64,000 nt of DNA, from the NCBI RefSeq assembly GCF_013343295.1, contig NZ_CP049074.1, forward strand, positions 310,001 to 374,000. The letters run 5' to 3'. The notes beneath the pieces were generated by a model. The model ran no database searches. It saw nothing but the letters and a program-made list of their open reading frames with translations, and was not told where the DNA came from. The stretch is from Metallosphaera tengchongensis. GTDB lineage: Archaea > Thermoproteota > Thermoprotei_A > Sulfolobales > Sulfolobaceae. The position numbers and the translations under genes are program-made. Positions 8,737 through 19,288 of the stretch are shown piece by piece (positions within the stretch are counted from its first letter, which is position 1; every line of letters begins with the position of its first letter).

Positions 8737-10002
8737 ATGGAGTATTCTGTAAGAATTCTAGGCGGCGGCAACGAGGTTGGTAGAGCTGGAATAGAGATAG
8801 CTAACAGTAATGAGAGCGTAATTTTAGATTACGGTGTAAATTTCAATCAAAAGGACGAACCAAATTTTCCACTACAGGAGATACCTTCTAAGGTTAAGGG
8901 GTTTATAGTTTCCCATGCCCATTTGGACCACATTGGTGCTTTACCAATATATCAAATTTCCTCAACTAAGCCTGTCTTTGGAACTGGAATTACGAAATAT
9001 ATAACGGAATTAATGTTGAAAGATTTCATTAAGTTATCTGGACCTAAGATCCCATTCGAGTGGGTTGAAGTAAAGAAAACCATGGATAATTTCAAGACGT
9101 TCAACTATGGGGAGGAACTTGAGGTAGGCTCCTTCGCGATATCTACCTCAAGTGCAGGACATATACCAGGAAGCGCAATAACCGTCGTTAAGACAGAGAA
9201 GGGTGATATTTCCTACACAGGGGATATTAACGTTACCATGGCTAAACTTGTCAAACCAGCTGAAATAGAGGTAATGAGAAAGTCCAAGGTCATCATAACA
9301 GAGGCTACCTATGGGAAGTTTAACCATCCGTCAAGGAAGAGCGTTGAAGATGAGTTCTTTAGTTCCGTAATGGAGGTCCTAGAAGGAGGGGGAACTGTCT
9401 TAGTCCCTGCCTTTAGTTTATCTAGAAGCCAGGAAATCCTTTCAATATTTGCAGAGAGGAACATCCCCTATCCGGTTTATTATGACGGTCTCTCAAGAAC
9501 GATAATGGAAATAATGATAGATAACAGCCAGTACATAAATAACAAGGAGGCCCTTAAGAAAGCTTATGATGAGTTTACTTACGTGAAGGGATGGGAAGAC
9601 AGGAGGAAAGCCTGGAGAACAAATGGAGTCATAGTAGCTAGTGCAGGAATGCTGAAAGGAGGCCCTGCTGTGTATTACTTCAAGAAAGTGTCTGATAACT
9701 CCAAAAACGCGATTTTCCTAGTAAGTTATCAAGCTGAGAACACTCCAGGAAGGAAACTACTGGAGATGGGCAAATTTGATGACACGTCACCGTTGTTGAA
9801 GGCTAGATTGCAGATGTTTGATTTTTCCAGTCATGCTGGTAAAAATCAACTCCTGGACATAGTGAAAACGTCTGAATCACTTGAAAAGTTGATAGTTGTC
9901 CACGCTTCTCCAGACAGCGCCCAGGCTTTCTCCGAGTATGTAAAGCAGAATTTGGGAGTTGAAGTTTTAGTACCCAAAAATGGTCAAGAAATAACCATAT
10001 GA
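8737..10002 (+). CDS. Beta-CASP metallo-beta-lactamase ribonuclease (aCPSF2/RNase J-like)
   Basis: This is a zinc-dependent RNA-processing nuclease of 421 aa. It shows motif 2 SHAHLDHIG near residue 59, motif 3 [10 protein letters not shown] near 146, motif 4 YTGDIN near 165, the ITEATYG acidic motif near 187, and beta-CASP elements including [14 protein letters not shown] near 330 and [12 protein letters not shown] near 388. It lacks the N-terminal KH domains of aCPSF1, so it belongs to the short archaeal group. A cttaatattt TATA-like box lies about 30 bp upstream. The last codons overlap the next gene by 4 bp (ATGA). Confidence 0.9.
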   Translation: MEYSVRILGGGNEVGRAGIEIANSNESVILDYGVNFNQKDEPNFPLQEIPSKVKGFIVSHAHLDHIGALPIYQISSTKPVFGTGITKYITELMLKDFIKLSGPKIPFEWVEVKKTMDNFKTFNYGEELEVGSFAISTSSAGHIPGSAITVVKTEKGDISYTGDINVTMAKLVKPAEIEVMRKSKVIITEATYGKFNHPSRKSVEDEFFSSVMEVLEGGGTVLVPAFSLSRSQEILSIFAERNIPYPVYYDGLSRTIMEIMIDNSQYINNKEALKKAYDEFTYVKGWEDRRKAWRTNGVIVASAGMLKGGPAVYYFKKVSDNSKNAIFLVSYQAENTPGRKLLEMGKFDDTSPLLKARLQMFDFSSHAGKNQLLDIVKTSESLEKLIVVHASPDSAQAFSEYVKQNLGVEVLVPKNGQEITI

Positions 10003-11165
10003 TCTTACTCTTCATACATGGCTCAAAATTCTCCTTCGAGGTGAAGGAGAGGGCCACAGAAGTAGCTGAAGAACCCATTCCACGTTCTACTGAACTACAA
10101 AACGTATTAGTTGTATTTACCACAGTAGAGAAGGGAGATGACGACGAGATAGTAAGCAAGGCGGTTGACAATGTTATTGACGTAGCGGATAGAACTAAAC
10201 CTTCATCGATAGTGATCTATCCTTACGCCCATCTGTCCTCCAATCTAGCAGATCCTAACACAGCAATTTCCATCCTTAATTCCTTGTATAATGGTCTCAA
10301 CCAAAGGAGGAAGGAAGTATATAAGGCACCGTTTGGCTGGTATAAGTCCTTTGATATAAGTTGCTACGGACATCCGCTAAGCGAACTATCTAGGAGGATA
10401 ACCAAAGGTGTGGAGTACCAGAAGAGCAAGGATATTGAAATATGTCTGAAATTCGGTTTTCCCAATTCCCCTGAATCAACGTTCATGAAAATAGCCATGC
10501 TTGAGAGGTTAAAGAGAGACCTAGGAGCACAGGGAATAATATACAGTAATGACGATGTCCTTCCTGGATATTTGGGCGTTAAGTTTGTAAAAAATAACGG
10601 GAAAACTATACCATGCATCGCTGAGGATCCCTTAATGGAGTTAGTGTACGTAGGGGAAAGTTCTCTAAACTACCCTATGGAATTCGAAGATTCCACAAAT
10701 AGATATAGAATATGGACAAAGGAAAAAGAAAAAATTAGAATAAACTTAGGGAATATATTATATTTTATACTGCTAAATTCAAAGAAAATCTCATCTACCC
10801 CAACCCTCCCGGTTTGGCTTTCCCCAATACACGTAAGAATACTCCAAATTGTCCAGAACGATGAGGTTAAAAAAATGGCTAGTTGGTTGAGGGACAAGGG
10901 TATAAGGGTTCAGATAGATGATTTAGACGATGGTCTTGGGGCAAAGATTAGAAGGGCTGGTATGGATTGGATTCCTCTGGTTGCTATAGCTGGGGAAAGG
11001 GAAATAAAGACCGGAAGTCTTACGGTGAGAATCAGGGAGACTTCAGAGCAGAAGCCCATGAAATTAGAAGATATAGAGAAAATGATCAAGGGGATGGATG
11101 ATTTGCTTTTACCCCAAAACGTCCCCATTAGTTTGAAGAGGAGACTCCAAGATGAGAAGCGTTGA
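9999..11165 (+). CDS. Stand-alone threonyl-tRNA synthetase editing protein (ThrRS-ed)
   Basis: Some crenarchaea split threonyl-tRNA synthetase into catalytic and editing proteins. This 388-aa protein is the editing one, which removes serine wrongly attached to tRNA-Thr. Residues 1-140 form the archaeal D-aminoacyl-tRNA-deacylase-like editing domain, with [13 protein letters not shown] near 69 and [14 protein letters not shown] near 111. The class II aminoacylation core motifs are missing. Residues 270-375 form the anticodon-binding domain, with [13 protein letters not shown] and [15 protein letters not shown]. It is translationally coupled upstream by ATGA and overlaps mevalonate kinase by 14 bp. 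Confidence 0.88.
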   Translation: MILLFIHGSKFSFEVKERATEVAEEPIPRSTELQNVLVVFTTVEKGDDDEIVSKAVDNVIDVADRTKPSSIVIYPYAHLSSNLADPNTAISILNSLYNGLNQRRKEVYKAPFGWYKSFDISCYGHPLSELSRRITKGVEYQKSKDIEICLKFGFPNSPESTFMKIAMLERLKRDLGAQGIIYSNDDVLPGYLGVKFVKNNGKTIPCIAEDPLMELVYVGESSLNYPMEFEDSTNRYRIWTKEKEKIRINLGNILYFILLNSKKISSTPTLPVWLSPIHVRILQIVQNDEVKKMASWLRDKGIRVQIDDLDDGLGAKIRRAGMDWIPLVAIAGEREIKTGSLTVRIRETSEQKPMKLEDIEKMIKGMDDLLLPQNVPISLKRRLQDEKR

Positions 11166-12102
11166 AGCCTTGGTTCCGTTGAAACTAACCCTATTTGGAG
11201 AGCATGCAGTGGTCTATGGAGAGCCAGCTATAGCGATGGCTATATCTGAACACATGAGAGTAAGGGTGACGGAAAGCGATAAAACTACGGTTTCATCGAG
11301 TTCGCTCAAGATAGGTAACATCAAGGTGGACCTCAGCAGCATGCATATAGAGAGCGAGCAAGCCTATAGGGAGCTCTCATATATAATGGAGACATTAAAC
11401 TATTTTGAGAGAAAGGTACCAGCGCAGATAACCATTGAGTCAACGGTAGACCCCTCAGTTGGGTTGGGTACCAGCGCCGCTGTAATAGTAGGAATAGTAG
11501 CAGCGTACTCCCGATTCCTGGGCGACTCTCTCAGTAATATGGAGATTGCTAAAATATCTAGGGCTATTGAAAGAAAAGTTCAAGGAATTGGGAGTAGGAT
11601 GGATACCTATACGGTCTCTCTGGGGGGGATCCTGTACTTCCCTAAAAACTCTGAAGGAGTTGAAAGGTTGGACGGCAACATTGGCATTACAGGAGGGTAT
11701 ATTAGACGAACCTTATCAACTGCCGAAATTTTAAAGAGGGTAAAGGCAATAAAGGATAAAAATCGCCAGTTTGAAAAAATTATGAAACTTATAGGGGAAG
11801 TTGTTGAGGACGCGCGGGAAGCCATACTGAGACATGACGTTGAACTTCTGGGGCAAATGATGTTCATAAACCACGGGCTCCTTATGTCTTTAGGGGTAAC
11901 CTCGCCATCATTGGACGAAGTGGTTTCCTCTGCTAGAACCATTGGTTTGCAGGGATGTAAGATGAGCGGAGGTGGAGGTGGCGGATCAGTGATCTGTATA
12001 AAATCACCTAAAGCTGAACTCCTTTTAGAATCTAGGGGGTTCAGACTCGTCGACTCTGAACTAAACAAAAATGGTGTAGTGATAAAGGAAATAAGTAACT
12101 GA
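11152..12102 (+). CDS. mvk: Mevalonate kinase
   Basis: A GHMP-family kinase that phosphorylates mevalonate at C5 with ATP, feeding isoprenoid ether-lipid synthesis. The 316-aa protein has the N-terminal substrate motif KLTLFGEHAVVYGEPAIAMA, the glycine-rich ATP loop PSVGLGTSAAVIVG near residue 102, and the C-terminal GHMP motif KMSGGGGGGSVICI near 280. The ATG overlaps the ThrRS-ed gene, and glmS follows 15 bp after the stop, which indicates one transcription unit. The upper mevalonate pathway is encoded separately at 45.1-48.9 kb. Confidence 0.95.
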   Translation: MRSVEALVPLKLTLFGEHAVVYGEPAIAMAISEHMRVRVTESDKTTVSSSSLKIGNIKVDLSSMHIESEQAYRELSYIMETLNYFERKVPAQITIESTVDPSVGLGTSAAVIVGIVAAYSRFLGDSLSNMEIAKISRAIERKVQGIGSRMDTYTVSLGGILYFPKNSEGVERLDGNIGITGGYIRRTLSTAEILKRVKAIKDKNRQFEKIMKLIGEVVEDAREAILRHDVELLGQMMFINHGLLMSLGVTSPSLDEVVSSARTIGLQGCKMSGGGGGGSVICIKSPKAELLLESRGFRLVDSELNKNGVVIKEISN

Positions 12103-12117
12103 GAAATAACTGAAACT

Positions 12118-13905
12118 ATGTGTGGTATCATTGGCATAGTTTCCATTAACCTAAAGGACGCAGCGCTGGCGAAGATGACGCTTGAGGCATTGAAGAGCTT
12201 GGAGTATAGGGGTTACGATAGCGTTGGAATGGCTTCCATGGATAGCTCTCACCTAGAGATAAGGAAATCAGTTGGTAATGTAGAACAATTTGAAAGAATA
12301 AAGAGTCCTCTGACTATGAAAGGAAATGTTTTCTTAGGGCATACCAGATGGGCAACTCATGGAGAACCAAATGACACGAACGCTCACCCCCACTCTGACT
12401 GTAACGGAGAGATTGCTGTGATACATAATGGCACTATCCTTAATTTTTTGGAGTTAAGAGAGGATTTAATTTCAAAAGGGCATAATTTCAAGAGCGAGAC
12501 TGATACTGAGGTTATCCCGCACCTCATTGAACATTTCAGAAAACTGGGAATGGATAACTTTTCAGCTTTCAAACGTGCAATAGAGCATATCCATGGAGAC
12601 CACGCTGTCCTAGCCATAATTAAAGGGGACAACAGGATATTCTTCTCCAAGAGAAATAACCCTCTAATCATTGGTTTAGGGGATGAAATGAACTTAATCT
12701 CTAGCGATGTCTGGAGCATGATTCAAGTTACCAACCGCACCATTCCTATAGGGGATGATGAGATTGGGTACATTACTGCGGACTCTGTTTACGCGGAAAA
12801 ACTTACTGGGGAAAAGATAAATCTAAAGTCTAGGCTGATAGTACAGCAGTTTGATAAAACGTCAGCGTCACTTCAAGGATATGAGTCATTTATGATGAAA
12901 GAAATAAGGGAAAGTTGGGGTGCGGTGAGGGACACTCTAACAGGACTACTTAAAGAGAACGAGTTACTTAACAAGACAATAAAAGCTATTGAGAGAGCTA
13001 AACGAGTAATCATTGTTGCTGCTGGGACAAGCTATAATGCAGGTCTCTTGTTCACAATAAGACTTCAAAGAGCTGGATTTAACGCAATCTCGGTAATTGC
13101 ATCGGAACATAACAACTTGAGAACAAATCAGGACGACACAGTCCTTGTAATAAGCCAGAGCGGAGAAACTATGGACTCACTTATCGCGCTTAAAAAATAT
13201 AAAAATAATGGATCATTTATCATATCCCTCACAAATACTCTGGGAAATAGTATCTCGTCCTATAGCGACATAGCCCTACACACTAGGGCCGGACCGGAAA
13301 TTGGGGTTGCTGCTACAAAGACGTTCACTTCCCAAGTTGGAGCCTTGATGCTACTCTCATCTCTTCTCCTTAACGAGAGCGTAGACTATCTCAAGGAAGC
13401 TGAGTCAGTAATAGCCAATAGTTTTTCTAAGGTGATAGGATATACAAAAATAATCGGGTCGGAGTTGTCTAAAAAGCCCAGTCTATATTATCTAGGCAAG
13501 GGTCTGGGGGTTCCATTAGCGATGGAAGGTGCTCTGAAAATAAAAGAGATTGCCTACGTCCACGCTGAAGCTTACCCAGCGGGAGAGAGCAAACATGGAC
13601 CAATAGCGTTGGTAGAAAACGGATTCCCTGTTATTTTCCTCAATAATGGTGAATTTACAGATGAACTTTACAACAATGTAATGGAGATGGAAAGTAGGCA
13701 CGCTAAAACTTATGTAATTAGCGCTGGAAGTAAAATCTCAACAAATAATAATCAAAATGAAATAGTTCTTGATGTTCCGGATCCAAGGCTCTCGCCATTA
13801 GCTCTAGCCCCACCAATACAACTTATAGCCTATTATGCTGCAAAGGAAAGAGGGGCAAATCCAGACAGACCAAGAAACCTGGCTAAGACGGTGACAGTTA
13901 GATGA
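12118..13905 (+). CDS. glmS: Glutamine--fructose-6-phosphate aminotransferase (isomerizing)
   Basis: The enzyme makes glucosamine-6-phosphate from fructose-6-phosphate and glutamine. The 595-aa protein begins MCGIIGIV, so Cys2 becomes the N-terminal nucleophile. The class II amidotransferase domain continues through GHTRWATHGEP near 74 and HNGTILNF. Two SIS sugar-isomerase domains follow, with AAGTSYNAG near 302, ISQSGETMDSL near 346 and KEIAYVHAEAYPAGESKHGP near 475, ending in NLAKTVTVR. Length is standard. The stop overlaps the following nucleotidyltransferase-like gene by 4 bp, so the two probably act in consecutive UDP-GlcNAc steps. Confidence 0.96.
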   Translation: MCGIIGIVSINLKDAALAKMTLEALKSLEYRGYDSVGMASMDSSHLEIRKSVGNVEQFERIKSPLTMKGNVFLGHTRWATHGEPNDTNAHPHSDCNGEIAVIHNGTILNFLELREDLISKGHNFKSETDTEVIPHLIEHFRKLGMDNFSAFKRAIEHIHGDHAVLAIIKGDNRIFFSKRNNPLIIGLGDEMNLISSDVWSMIQVTNRTIPIGDDEIGYITADSVYAEKLTGEKINLKSRLIVQQFDKTSASLQGYESFMMKEIRESWGAVRDTLTGLLKENELLNKTIKAIERAKRVIIVAAGTSYNAGLLFTIRLQRAGFNAISVIASEHNNLRTNQDDTVLVISQSGETMDSLIALKKYKNNGSFIISLTNTLGNSISSYSDIALHTRAGPEIGVAATKTFTSQVGALMLLSSLLLNESVDYLKEAESVIANSFSKVIGYTKIIGSELSKKPSLYYLGKGLGVPLAMEGALKIKEIAYVHAEAYPAGESKHGPIALVENGFPVIFLNNGEFTDELYNNVMEMESRHAKTYVISAGSKISTNNNQNEIVLDVPDPRLSPLALAPPIQLIAYYAAKERGANPDRPRNLAKTVTVR

Positions 13906-14960
13906 AAGCCCTATTATTGGCTGCAGGGAAGGGGGAAGGTTTAGCTCCATATACCTATAAGCAACAAAAGGAAGCGATCAGCATAGCTGGGAGGCCTGTG
14001 ATTAGGTACCCTATAGAAGGATTGGTGGATGCAGGAATAAGGGATTTTGTTATTATTGTAAACGAGAAGGAAGATCAAATAGTGCAGGCGGTCAGGGACT
14101 TAGATGCAAGAATAGAAACAATCAGGCAAAAAACTCCAGGAATTTCTGGTGCAATAAAAGACGGAATGGAGCTCATGGATGAAATGTTTGTACTAGCTTT
14201 CGGGGACATAATTGCACCTAAGGAATTCTACATGGAACTAATGGAGAGCTTTGACAGAAGTGGAACTCCTGTATTCTCAACTATCCCAGTAAACTCGGGT
14301 TTAGATACGTATGGATTAGTGAAAATTAATGATGGGCTTCACGTAGTGAAGGAAGGTTCCACTTTAGCCCTGGCCGGCGCCTACATAATACCTAAAAGAC
14401 CTTTTGATGATTTCCTAGCCTACCTTGATACTATAGCTAAAAATGCTAATTATTTTGTCTGGACTGGTCCTTGGACGGATATAGGTTATCCAGAAGATAT
14501 CATCACTGCAATAGAACAACTTCTAAGATCTAAAACTTCAACCATATCGAATAAGGCATCCATAGCAAGCACAGCTGTTATAGGGAAAGGAGTTATCATA
14601 GAGGACGACGCAGTAGTAGAAGACTACGCTATTATCAAAGGACCTGCATATATTGGGAAAAATGCCTATATTGGATCCTTTTCCTTAATAAGAGACTACT
14701 CTTCCATCGAGGAGGGGTCAATAATAGGAGCCTACTCTGAGGTTACCCACTCCCTGATAGGTCCAAGATCCGTAGTTGGCTCAAAATCATATCTTACGCA
14801 CAGCGTTATAGGACCTGATTCTAAGATCGGTGCTTCTGTTATCACTGTAAGCTATCCATCTGTAGTTAAAAGAGGAGGCATAGGTAAATTTGGCGCGTTA
14901 ATATCACCATATTCAGAAGTACCTCATGGGGCGGTGATAGGTCCATCTTTCCGAAAGTAG
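13902..14960 (+). CDS. GlmU-like sugar nucleotidyltransferase/acetyltransferase, altered active-site motif
   Basis: The 352-aa protein has an N-terminal Rossmann nucleotidyltransferase-like domain (residues 1-210) and a C-terminal left-handed beta-helix (about 225-345) with hexad repeats such as KASIASTAVIGKGVII. The architecture is that of archaeal bifunctional GlcNAc-1-P uridylyltransferase/GlcN-1-P acetyltransferases. The pyrophosphorylase signature is altered: AAGKGEGLAPYT has Gly in place of the conserved Arg, and KQQKEAISIAG replaces the usual PK-x-x-x-P. FGD of the sugar site remains. Overlap with glmS supports a role in the amino-sugar pathway. Confidence 0.8.
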   Translation: MKALLLAAGKGEGLAPYTYKQQKEAISIAGRPVIRYPIEGLVDAGIRDFVIIVNEKEDQIVQAVRDLDARIETIRQKTPGISGAIKDGMELMDEMFVLAFGDIIAPKEFYMELMESFDRSGTPVFSTIPVNSGLDTYGLVKINDGLHVVKEGSTLALAGAYIIPKRPFDDFLAYLDTIAKNANYFVWTGPWTDIGYPEDIITAIEQLLRSKTSTISNKASIASTAVIGKGVIIEDDAVVEDYAIIKGPAYIGKNAYIGSFSLIRDYSSIEEGSIIGAYSEVTHSLIGPRSVVGSKSYLTHSVIGPDSKIGASVITVSYPSVVKRGGIGKFGALISPYSEVPHGAVIGPSFRK

Positions 14961-15180
14961 GTTTCTCTAAAGGACAGGAAACCAGTCAAGCACGTTTGAC
15001 TACTCCTCATGTATGCGTAAACTTGACGTTACAAGGTTATCTTTTTATGCATACGTGATACCTTAGGAAATAATTATACAAGTAATTGACTTATTAGTTA
15101 CTCATTCTCTAGCTTTAAAACCAAAGATTAGTCAGAGACCACAATTCGTATAAAGATTGTAAGAGATGATCAGAATGTAG

Positions 15181-15271
<91 letters not shown>

Positions 15272-15375
15272 AAGAACCTCTATTATATCAACTATTTAAA
15301 GAATTTTCGGACGTTAGATCTCTAGCCTCCTTACTCGTTTGTCGCTAACACTCACTTTATACTACACGATTTTAC

Positions 15376-15416
15376 TCTGACCTCCTCCCCGCCCTAAAGG
15401 GCGAGACTTGTCCTTC
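15376..15416 (-). repeat. Solo TnpB-element end (hairpin repeat), copy 2
   Basis: TGACCTCCTCCCCGCCCTaaaGGGCGAGACTTGTCC contains the perfect GCCCT/AGGGC hairpin of this repeat family in the same orientation as the other copies. No tnpB coding sequence adjoins it. It lies between tRNA-Arg and the DUF434 gene. Confidence 0.6.
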
Positions 15417-15486
15417 CTTTGTCACCTGGACATCCTAATCAAACTACAAACAGAGTAGTTGTTATTACGTCATTAAAACTAGCTCT

Positions 15487-16113
15487 TTAAAAATATAAAT
15501 CGAAAGGAAATCTAATTGGTTCCACCTCTTTCAGAAGAAAAATCCCCATAACGTCGAATACCTTCTTAGCTTTAGTTAAAATAACGAAATCGTTGCTAGC
15601 TGCGGTTCCAGAGAAGGTAATTATTTCCTTATCGGCTTTATTCACGACTTTTACGTTTATATTATTTTCTCGTAACCTCGATCCTATTTCACCACTCCTA
15701 CTTATTTGGGAATCAAGCACGATCCAATAATCTAATCTAAATGAAATTAAATATTCTGCTAAGAGATTTAGAATTGTTAGAATTCTAACGTCGTTTTTTC
15801 TCTTTCCTAAGCTTAGATCTCTAACAAATCCGTCATCACATAGATAGATTGGATCTCCTTCCAAGGCGTTTAGGAGTGTTAGGCCAATGTTGTAACCGTC
15901 AACTATTAAGGGCTCTTCCAGTCCAAATTTGTTTCCAATGCTTTCGACGTCCTTTTTACTATGAACGCATCTCAGGAGAAATAATCTTTCCTCCCTACTA
16001 AGACCATACCTAGAAACAACAATATCGAGGGAGGGCTTCCCACTGTACCCTCTATCCAAAAGGTACCTGTAATCAATAGCCGCCTCCCTTAATTCCCTTC
16101 TCCACGATATCAA
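15487..16113 (-). CDS. DUF434 family protein
   Basis: A 208-aa conserved archaeal protein of unknown function. The N-terminal half is helical and basic (SWRREL...[15 protein letters not shown]). The central part carries [28 protein letters not shown] and [14 protein letters not shown]. The spaced acidic residues at strand ends resemble a PIN-like nuclease fold, which is inference. Its start overlaps the 3' end of alaS by 41 bp, so it is the last gene of the long translation operon. The association hints at a role in RNA or translation. Confidence 0.75.
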   Translation of the reverse strand: MISWRRELREAAIDYRYLLDRGYSGKPSLDIVVSRYGLSREERLFLLRCVHSKKDVESIGNKFGLEEPLIVDGYNIGLTLLNALEGDPIYLCDDGFVRDLSLGKRKNDVRILTILNLLAEYLISFRLDYWIVLDSQISRSGEIGSRLRENNINVKVVNKADKEIITFSGTAASNDFVILTKAKKVFDVMGIFLLKEVEPIRFPFDLYF

Positions 16114-18787
16114 TTACATCATCCTTTCCTTTGCCCTCCAGCATAACTGAAGCAAAAGTCTTTTTCCCTCCTCCTTTAGCCCCAGCCTTTCTCAGCTCCT
16201 CAACGATTGTTGAAACGTCAATGTTATTACTGGTCGCGACATCCACCTGAACCCTGCTGTCGATCCTTTTCAATTGTATAACGACCGTATTACTGTTTAC
16301 AGTCAATTTCTTCATTAATTCTTTTTCTAGTTCCTCGTCTCCAAAGAAGGGCAGAACTATAAGCTGAATACCATCTATCTCTCTAACCTCTACTGATCTT
16401 TCTATGTTATCTAAGATGTATTTCCTATAAGCGTTCAGAATGTCTTCCATCTCTCTCCTCTCATTCATCATCTTCTCTACCCTAGCGTCTAACTGTTGCA
16501 CAGAAGTCTTCAGTTTAGTGGCTATTAGCTCAAGCTTGTTCTCAAGATCCCTGGCGTAGTTGGCAGCGACGTCAGCTGCCACGTACTCTAACCTGATTAT
16601 TCCATCTTGTATTTTTTCCACATTAATAATCTTTATTCCACCTATTTCAGCCGTGTTTGAGACATGTGTACCCCCACAACTTTCAATGTCCCAGTCCTTT
16701 ATTTCCAATAACCTTATTGTGGACCTGTTTGGAACTCCTCCCTCATATATGGACACACCATACTTCATTTCAGCCTCCGTCCTGTTTATTTCAAATGGTC
16801 TTACTGATCTCCTATCATCAATAATCATGTTAGCTAAGTCCTCGATCTTTTTGACCTCTTCTTTGGAAAGGGCCTTATGATGAGTAATGTCTAACCTTGC
16901 CTTCTCGGGAGTCTTCTCAGCCCCGGCCTGCCATACATGATCCCCCAGTACCTTCTTAGCTGCAGCTAAAATCACATGGGTACCAGTATGATGCCTCATA
17001 AGTCTAAAACGTCTTATCCAGTCTATTTCTCCATGAACTTTGGTTCCAGGCTCAGCTTTAATTTCTCTCTCTAAGATATGTACAACTACGTCATTCACTT
17101 TCTGCGTATCAGATACTTTAATTCTATCCCCGTTTATGGTAATCCAGCCCTGATCGCCCAGTTGTCCACCGCCCTCTGGATAGAACGTTGTTCTATCTAA
17201 CACCAGATATTTCCCTAACGAAGCTACAACCTTTGCATCAAACTCTCTAGCGTACTGATCTTTATAGAATAACTTTTCGGTTTCTGGTAAATTTTTGATT
17301 TTTTCAACAGTATCTACTGGCATCTTAGAGATATCTCTATCTTTCTTCACCGGTGCGCTCTGATGACTTTTTGCTACAATGGAGTAAAAATTGTGCGGGA
17401 TCTCCAGATGAACTCCTCTCTTATTCATCTCCTCCTGAAGCAGATCTGGAGGAATACCGTTGGAGTCGTAGAGCTGAATTAATTCGTTAATACCTACTTC
17501 TTTTCTCTTCTGCAGAGCGTTTGCTACGGATGGTATCTTGGTTAAAACTTCATTGAACTTCTCCTGCTCAGTATCCGACGCATCAACAATATAGTCCCTA
17601 TTTCTGATGAGCTGTGGGAAATCCTTTCCCCAGAAATCTATCTGAAGCTTTATGAGTTCTGATAGCCTGACGTCAGCCCCTAAAATCTTAAGAGTTTTCA
17701 TTGTCCTCCTTATCAACAGCCTTCCTAGGTAACCCTCACCGGCGCTTGATGGAACAAGTCCGTCGCCCAACATGAGAGCTATTGTTTTTGTGTGGTCTAA
17801 CACCTGGAAGACCCTCGCTGCCCTGGTTAACTCCTCATTAACCTCTTTTACATTAATCCCTAAAACCTTGGCTACATGTTCTCTATGCTCTTGAACAGTT
17901 CTAGGTGCATCAGGGTCAATCTTTCCGGCAAATCTGGAGGACACTTTAAGAAGCTCATCACTGACCTTAGGTACGCCCAGAATATTGAAGAACCTATCTA
18001 CCAGGTCTCCATATATTGCATGAAAGGCAGTAGGTGTCCTTTGAGTAAACCAGGCTAATCTTTCAATTCCATATCCTGTATCCACAATTTTAAGTTTCAA
18101 AGGAACATATTCGTTTCCTTTAATTTCATATTGCATAAACACTAACGTGGCAAGCTCTAGACCGCCCACTGTGACCTCAAATGAGGGACCGGCATTTCCT
18201 CCTCCTTCCCACCATGACTCCTTAAAGTTCAATAACTCCTCATCAATCTTCATTTCGTTCACGAAGAACTCCTTCGCATAGTTGACAGTCTCGTCTTTCC
18301 AATAGAGGAATTTGTCGGGATAATTGAAGGCGTGATGCCCTCCCATTTCGAACGTAGTTAGATGTCTGCCAAATGTGACTCCAACGTTGTCAACGTCATC
18401 CATTCTTATGCATGGCTGTGATATAACCAGAGGATTAGCAGGGGGCGGAGCGATCCCGCTGGTAATAAAGGGTTGGAAGTCTACTATACTTGCTATAGTT
18501 AAGTACAGGTCCTCTCTCCATCTAGCCAAAACTGGCTTAGGGGGTATAATCTCATGACCGTGTCTGTTGAAGAAATCGAGAAATCTTTTCCTAGCCTCGC
18601 TTACTGACCAGTTTAGATTCGCACCCTTCATTTCCAGAAAATAGTAGTCGGAACACGGAATATCCGAACAGTTCTCCCTAGTTGAGTCCTTTGACCAGAA
18701 GGGTGTATGGCATACGTTACATTCCCTTCTCTTATAACTATTGTCGAAAAAGATCTTCAACCTGTACTCTTCTTCGTTCCCTTTCAT
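16073..18787 (-). CDS. alaS: Alanyl-tRNA synthetase
   Basis: The enzyme charges tRNA-Ala with alanine and edits mischarged Ser/Gly. The archaeal N-terminal zinc region has [12 protein letters not shown] and [11 protein letters not shown]. The class II core follows, with RMDDVDNVG near 130. The editing domain has [18 protein letters not shown] near 600 and [16 protein letters not shown] near 705, giving the H-x3-H...C-x3-H metal site. The C-terminal C-Ala domain ends in [16 protein letters not shown] chose the ATG at 18787 ([10 protein letters not shown]), which matches archaeal homologues. In-frame ATG 18790 and GTG 18808 are alternatives. Confidence 0.95.
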   Translation of the reverse strand: MKGNEEEYRLKIFFDNSYKRRECNVCHTPFWSKDSTRENCSDIPCSDYYFLEMKGANLNWSVSEARKRFLDFFNRHGHEIIPPKPVLARWREDLYLTIASIVDFQPFITSGIAPPPANPLVISQPCIRMDDVDNVGVTFGRHLTTFEMGGHHAFNYPDKFLYWKDETVNYAKEFFVNEMKIDEELLNFKESWWEGGGNAGPSFEVTVGGLELATLVFMQYEIKGNEYVPLKLKIVDTGYGIERLAWFTQRTPTAFHAIYGDLVDRFFNILGVPKVSDELLKVSSRFAGKIDPDAPRTVQEHREHVAKVLGINVKEVNEELTRAARVFQVLDHTKTIALMLGDGLVPSSAGEGYLGRLLIRRTMKTLKILGADVRLSELIKLQIDFWGKDFPQLIRNRDYIVDASDTEQEKFNEVLTKIPSVANALQKRKEVGINELIQLYDSNGIPPDLLQEEMNKRGVHLEIPHNFYSIVAKSHQSAPVKKDRDISKMPVDTVEKIKNLPETEKLFYKDQYAREFDAKVVASLGKYLVLDRTTFYPEGGGQLGDQGWITINGDRIKVSDTQKVNDVVVHILEREIKAEPGTKVHGEIDWIRRFRLMRHHTGTHVILAAAKKVLGDHVWQAGAEKTPEKARLDITHHKALSKEEVKKIEDLANMIIDDRRSVRPFEINRTEAEMKYGVSIYEGGVPNRSTIRLLEIKDWDIESCGGTHVSNTAEIGGIKIINVEKIQDGIIRLEYVAADVAANYARDLENKLELIATKLKTSVQQLDARVEKMMNERREMEDILNAYRKYILDNIERSVEVREIDGIQLIVLPFFGDEELEKELMKKLTVNSNTVVIQLKRIDSRVQVDVATSNNIDVSTIVEELRKAGAKGGGKKTFASVMLEGKGKDDVIDIVEKGIKGGGY

Positions 18788-18825
18788 CATGAGTATAAAA
18801 ATCTGCACAAGAATAAAACGTCTTC

Positions 18826-18936
18826 TAAAAAACTAATTTATCCGAAGAGGGAGGAGAGACCTCCGGCGATCTCCTCATCGCTGGGTCCTTTCTTCTCCTC
18901 TTCTTCTTTCTTCTCCTCTTTCTTGGACTCTTGAGC
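18826..18936 (-). repeat. 111-bp perfect direct repeat, copy A (3' end of rpl12)
   Basis: This copy is identical over all 111 bases to 19178-19288. It covers the last 32 codons of rpl12 (starting at the Ala before QESKKEEKK), the stop codon and 12 bp of downstream sequence. The two copies are 352 bp apart. Identity extends past the stop codon, so protein-level selection alone does not explain it. Confidence 0.97.
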
Positions 18937-19146
18937 TGGAGCTGCAGCAGGGGCAGCAGCTACAGGCATTGCAGTTGCATTCTTAAGCACTTCGTCGATG
19001 TTCACTTCCTTAAGCGCTGCAACCACTGCCTTGACTCTTACCTCGTCTACATCAATCCCGGCTGCGGTGAGTATGTTCTTTACTGCTTCTTCTGTTATCT
19101 CCTTCTTACCCGCATGCAAAAGCAAACTTGCGTATATGTATTCCAT
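18838..19146 (-). CDS. rpl12: Ribosomal protein L12 (P1 type)
   Basis: An acidic stalk protein of 102 aa that forms dimers on P0 and recruits translational GTPases. The N-terminal dimerisation domain is [26 protein letters not shown]. An Ala/Pro hinge follows ([10 protein letters not shown]), then a charged Lys/Glu stretch and the factor-binding tail [23 protein letters not shown] context gives a clear ribosome-binding site. The last 32 codons are identical in DNA to those of rplP0. Confidence 0.97.
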   Translation of the reverse strand: MEYIYASLLLHAGKKEITEEAVKNILTAAGIDVDEVRVKAVVAALKEVNIDEVLKNATAMPVAAAPAAAPAQESKKEEKKEEEEKKGPSDEEIAGGLSSLFG

Positions 19147-19177
19147 TTCTAATCACCTATGAAGTGTATACCCACTT

Positions 19178-19288
19178 TAAAAAACTAATTTATCCGAAGA
19201 GGGAGGAGAGACCTCCGGCGATCTCCTCATCGCTGGGTCCTTTCTTCTCCTCTTCTTCTTTCTTCTCCTCTTTCTTGGACTCTTGAGC
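19178..19288 (-). repeat. 111-bp perfect direct repeat, copy B (3' end of rplP0)
   Basis: This is the partner of 18826-18936. It covers the 3' end of the P0 gene, the stop codon and 12 bp of spacer before rpl12. The pattern suggests gene conversion or a recent tail duplication between neighbouring stalk-protein genes. Confidence 0.97.
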
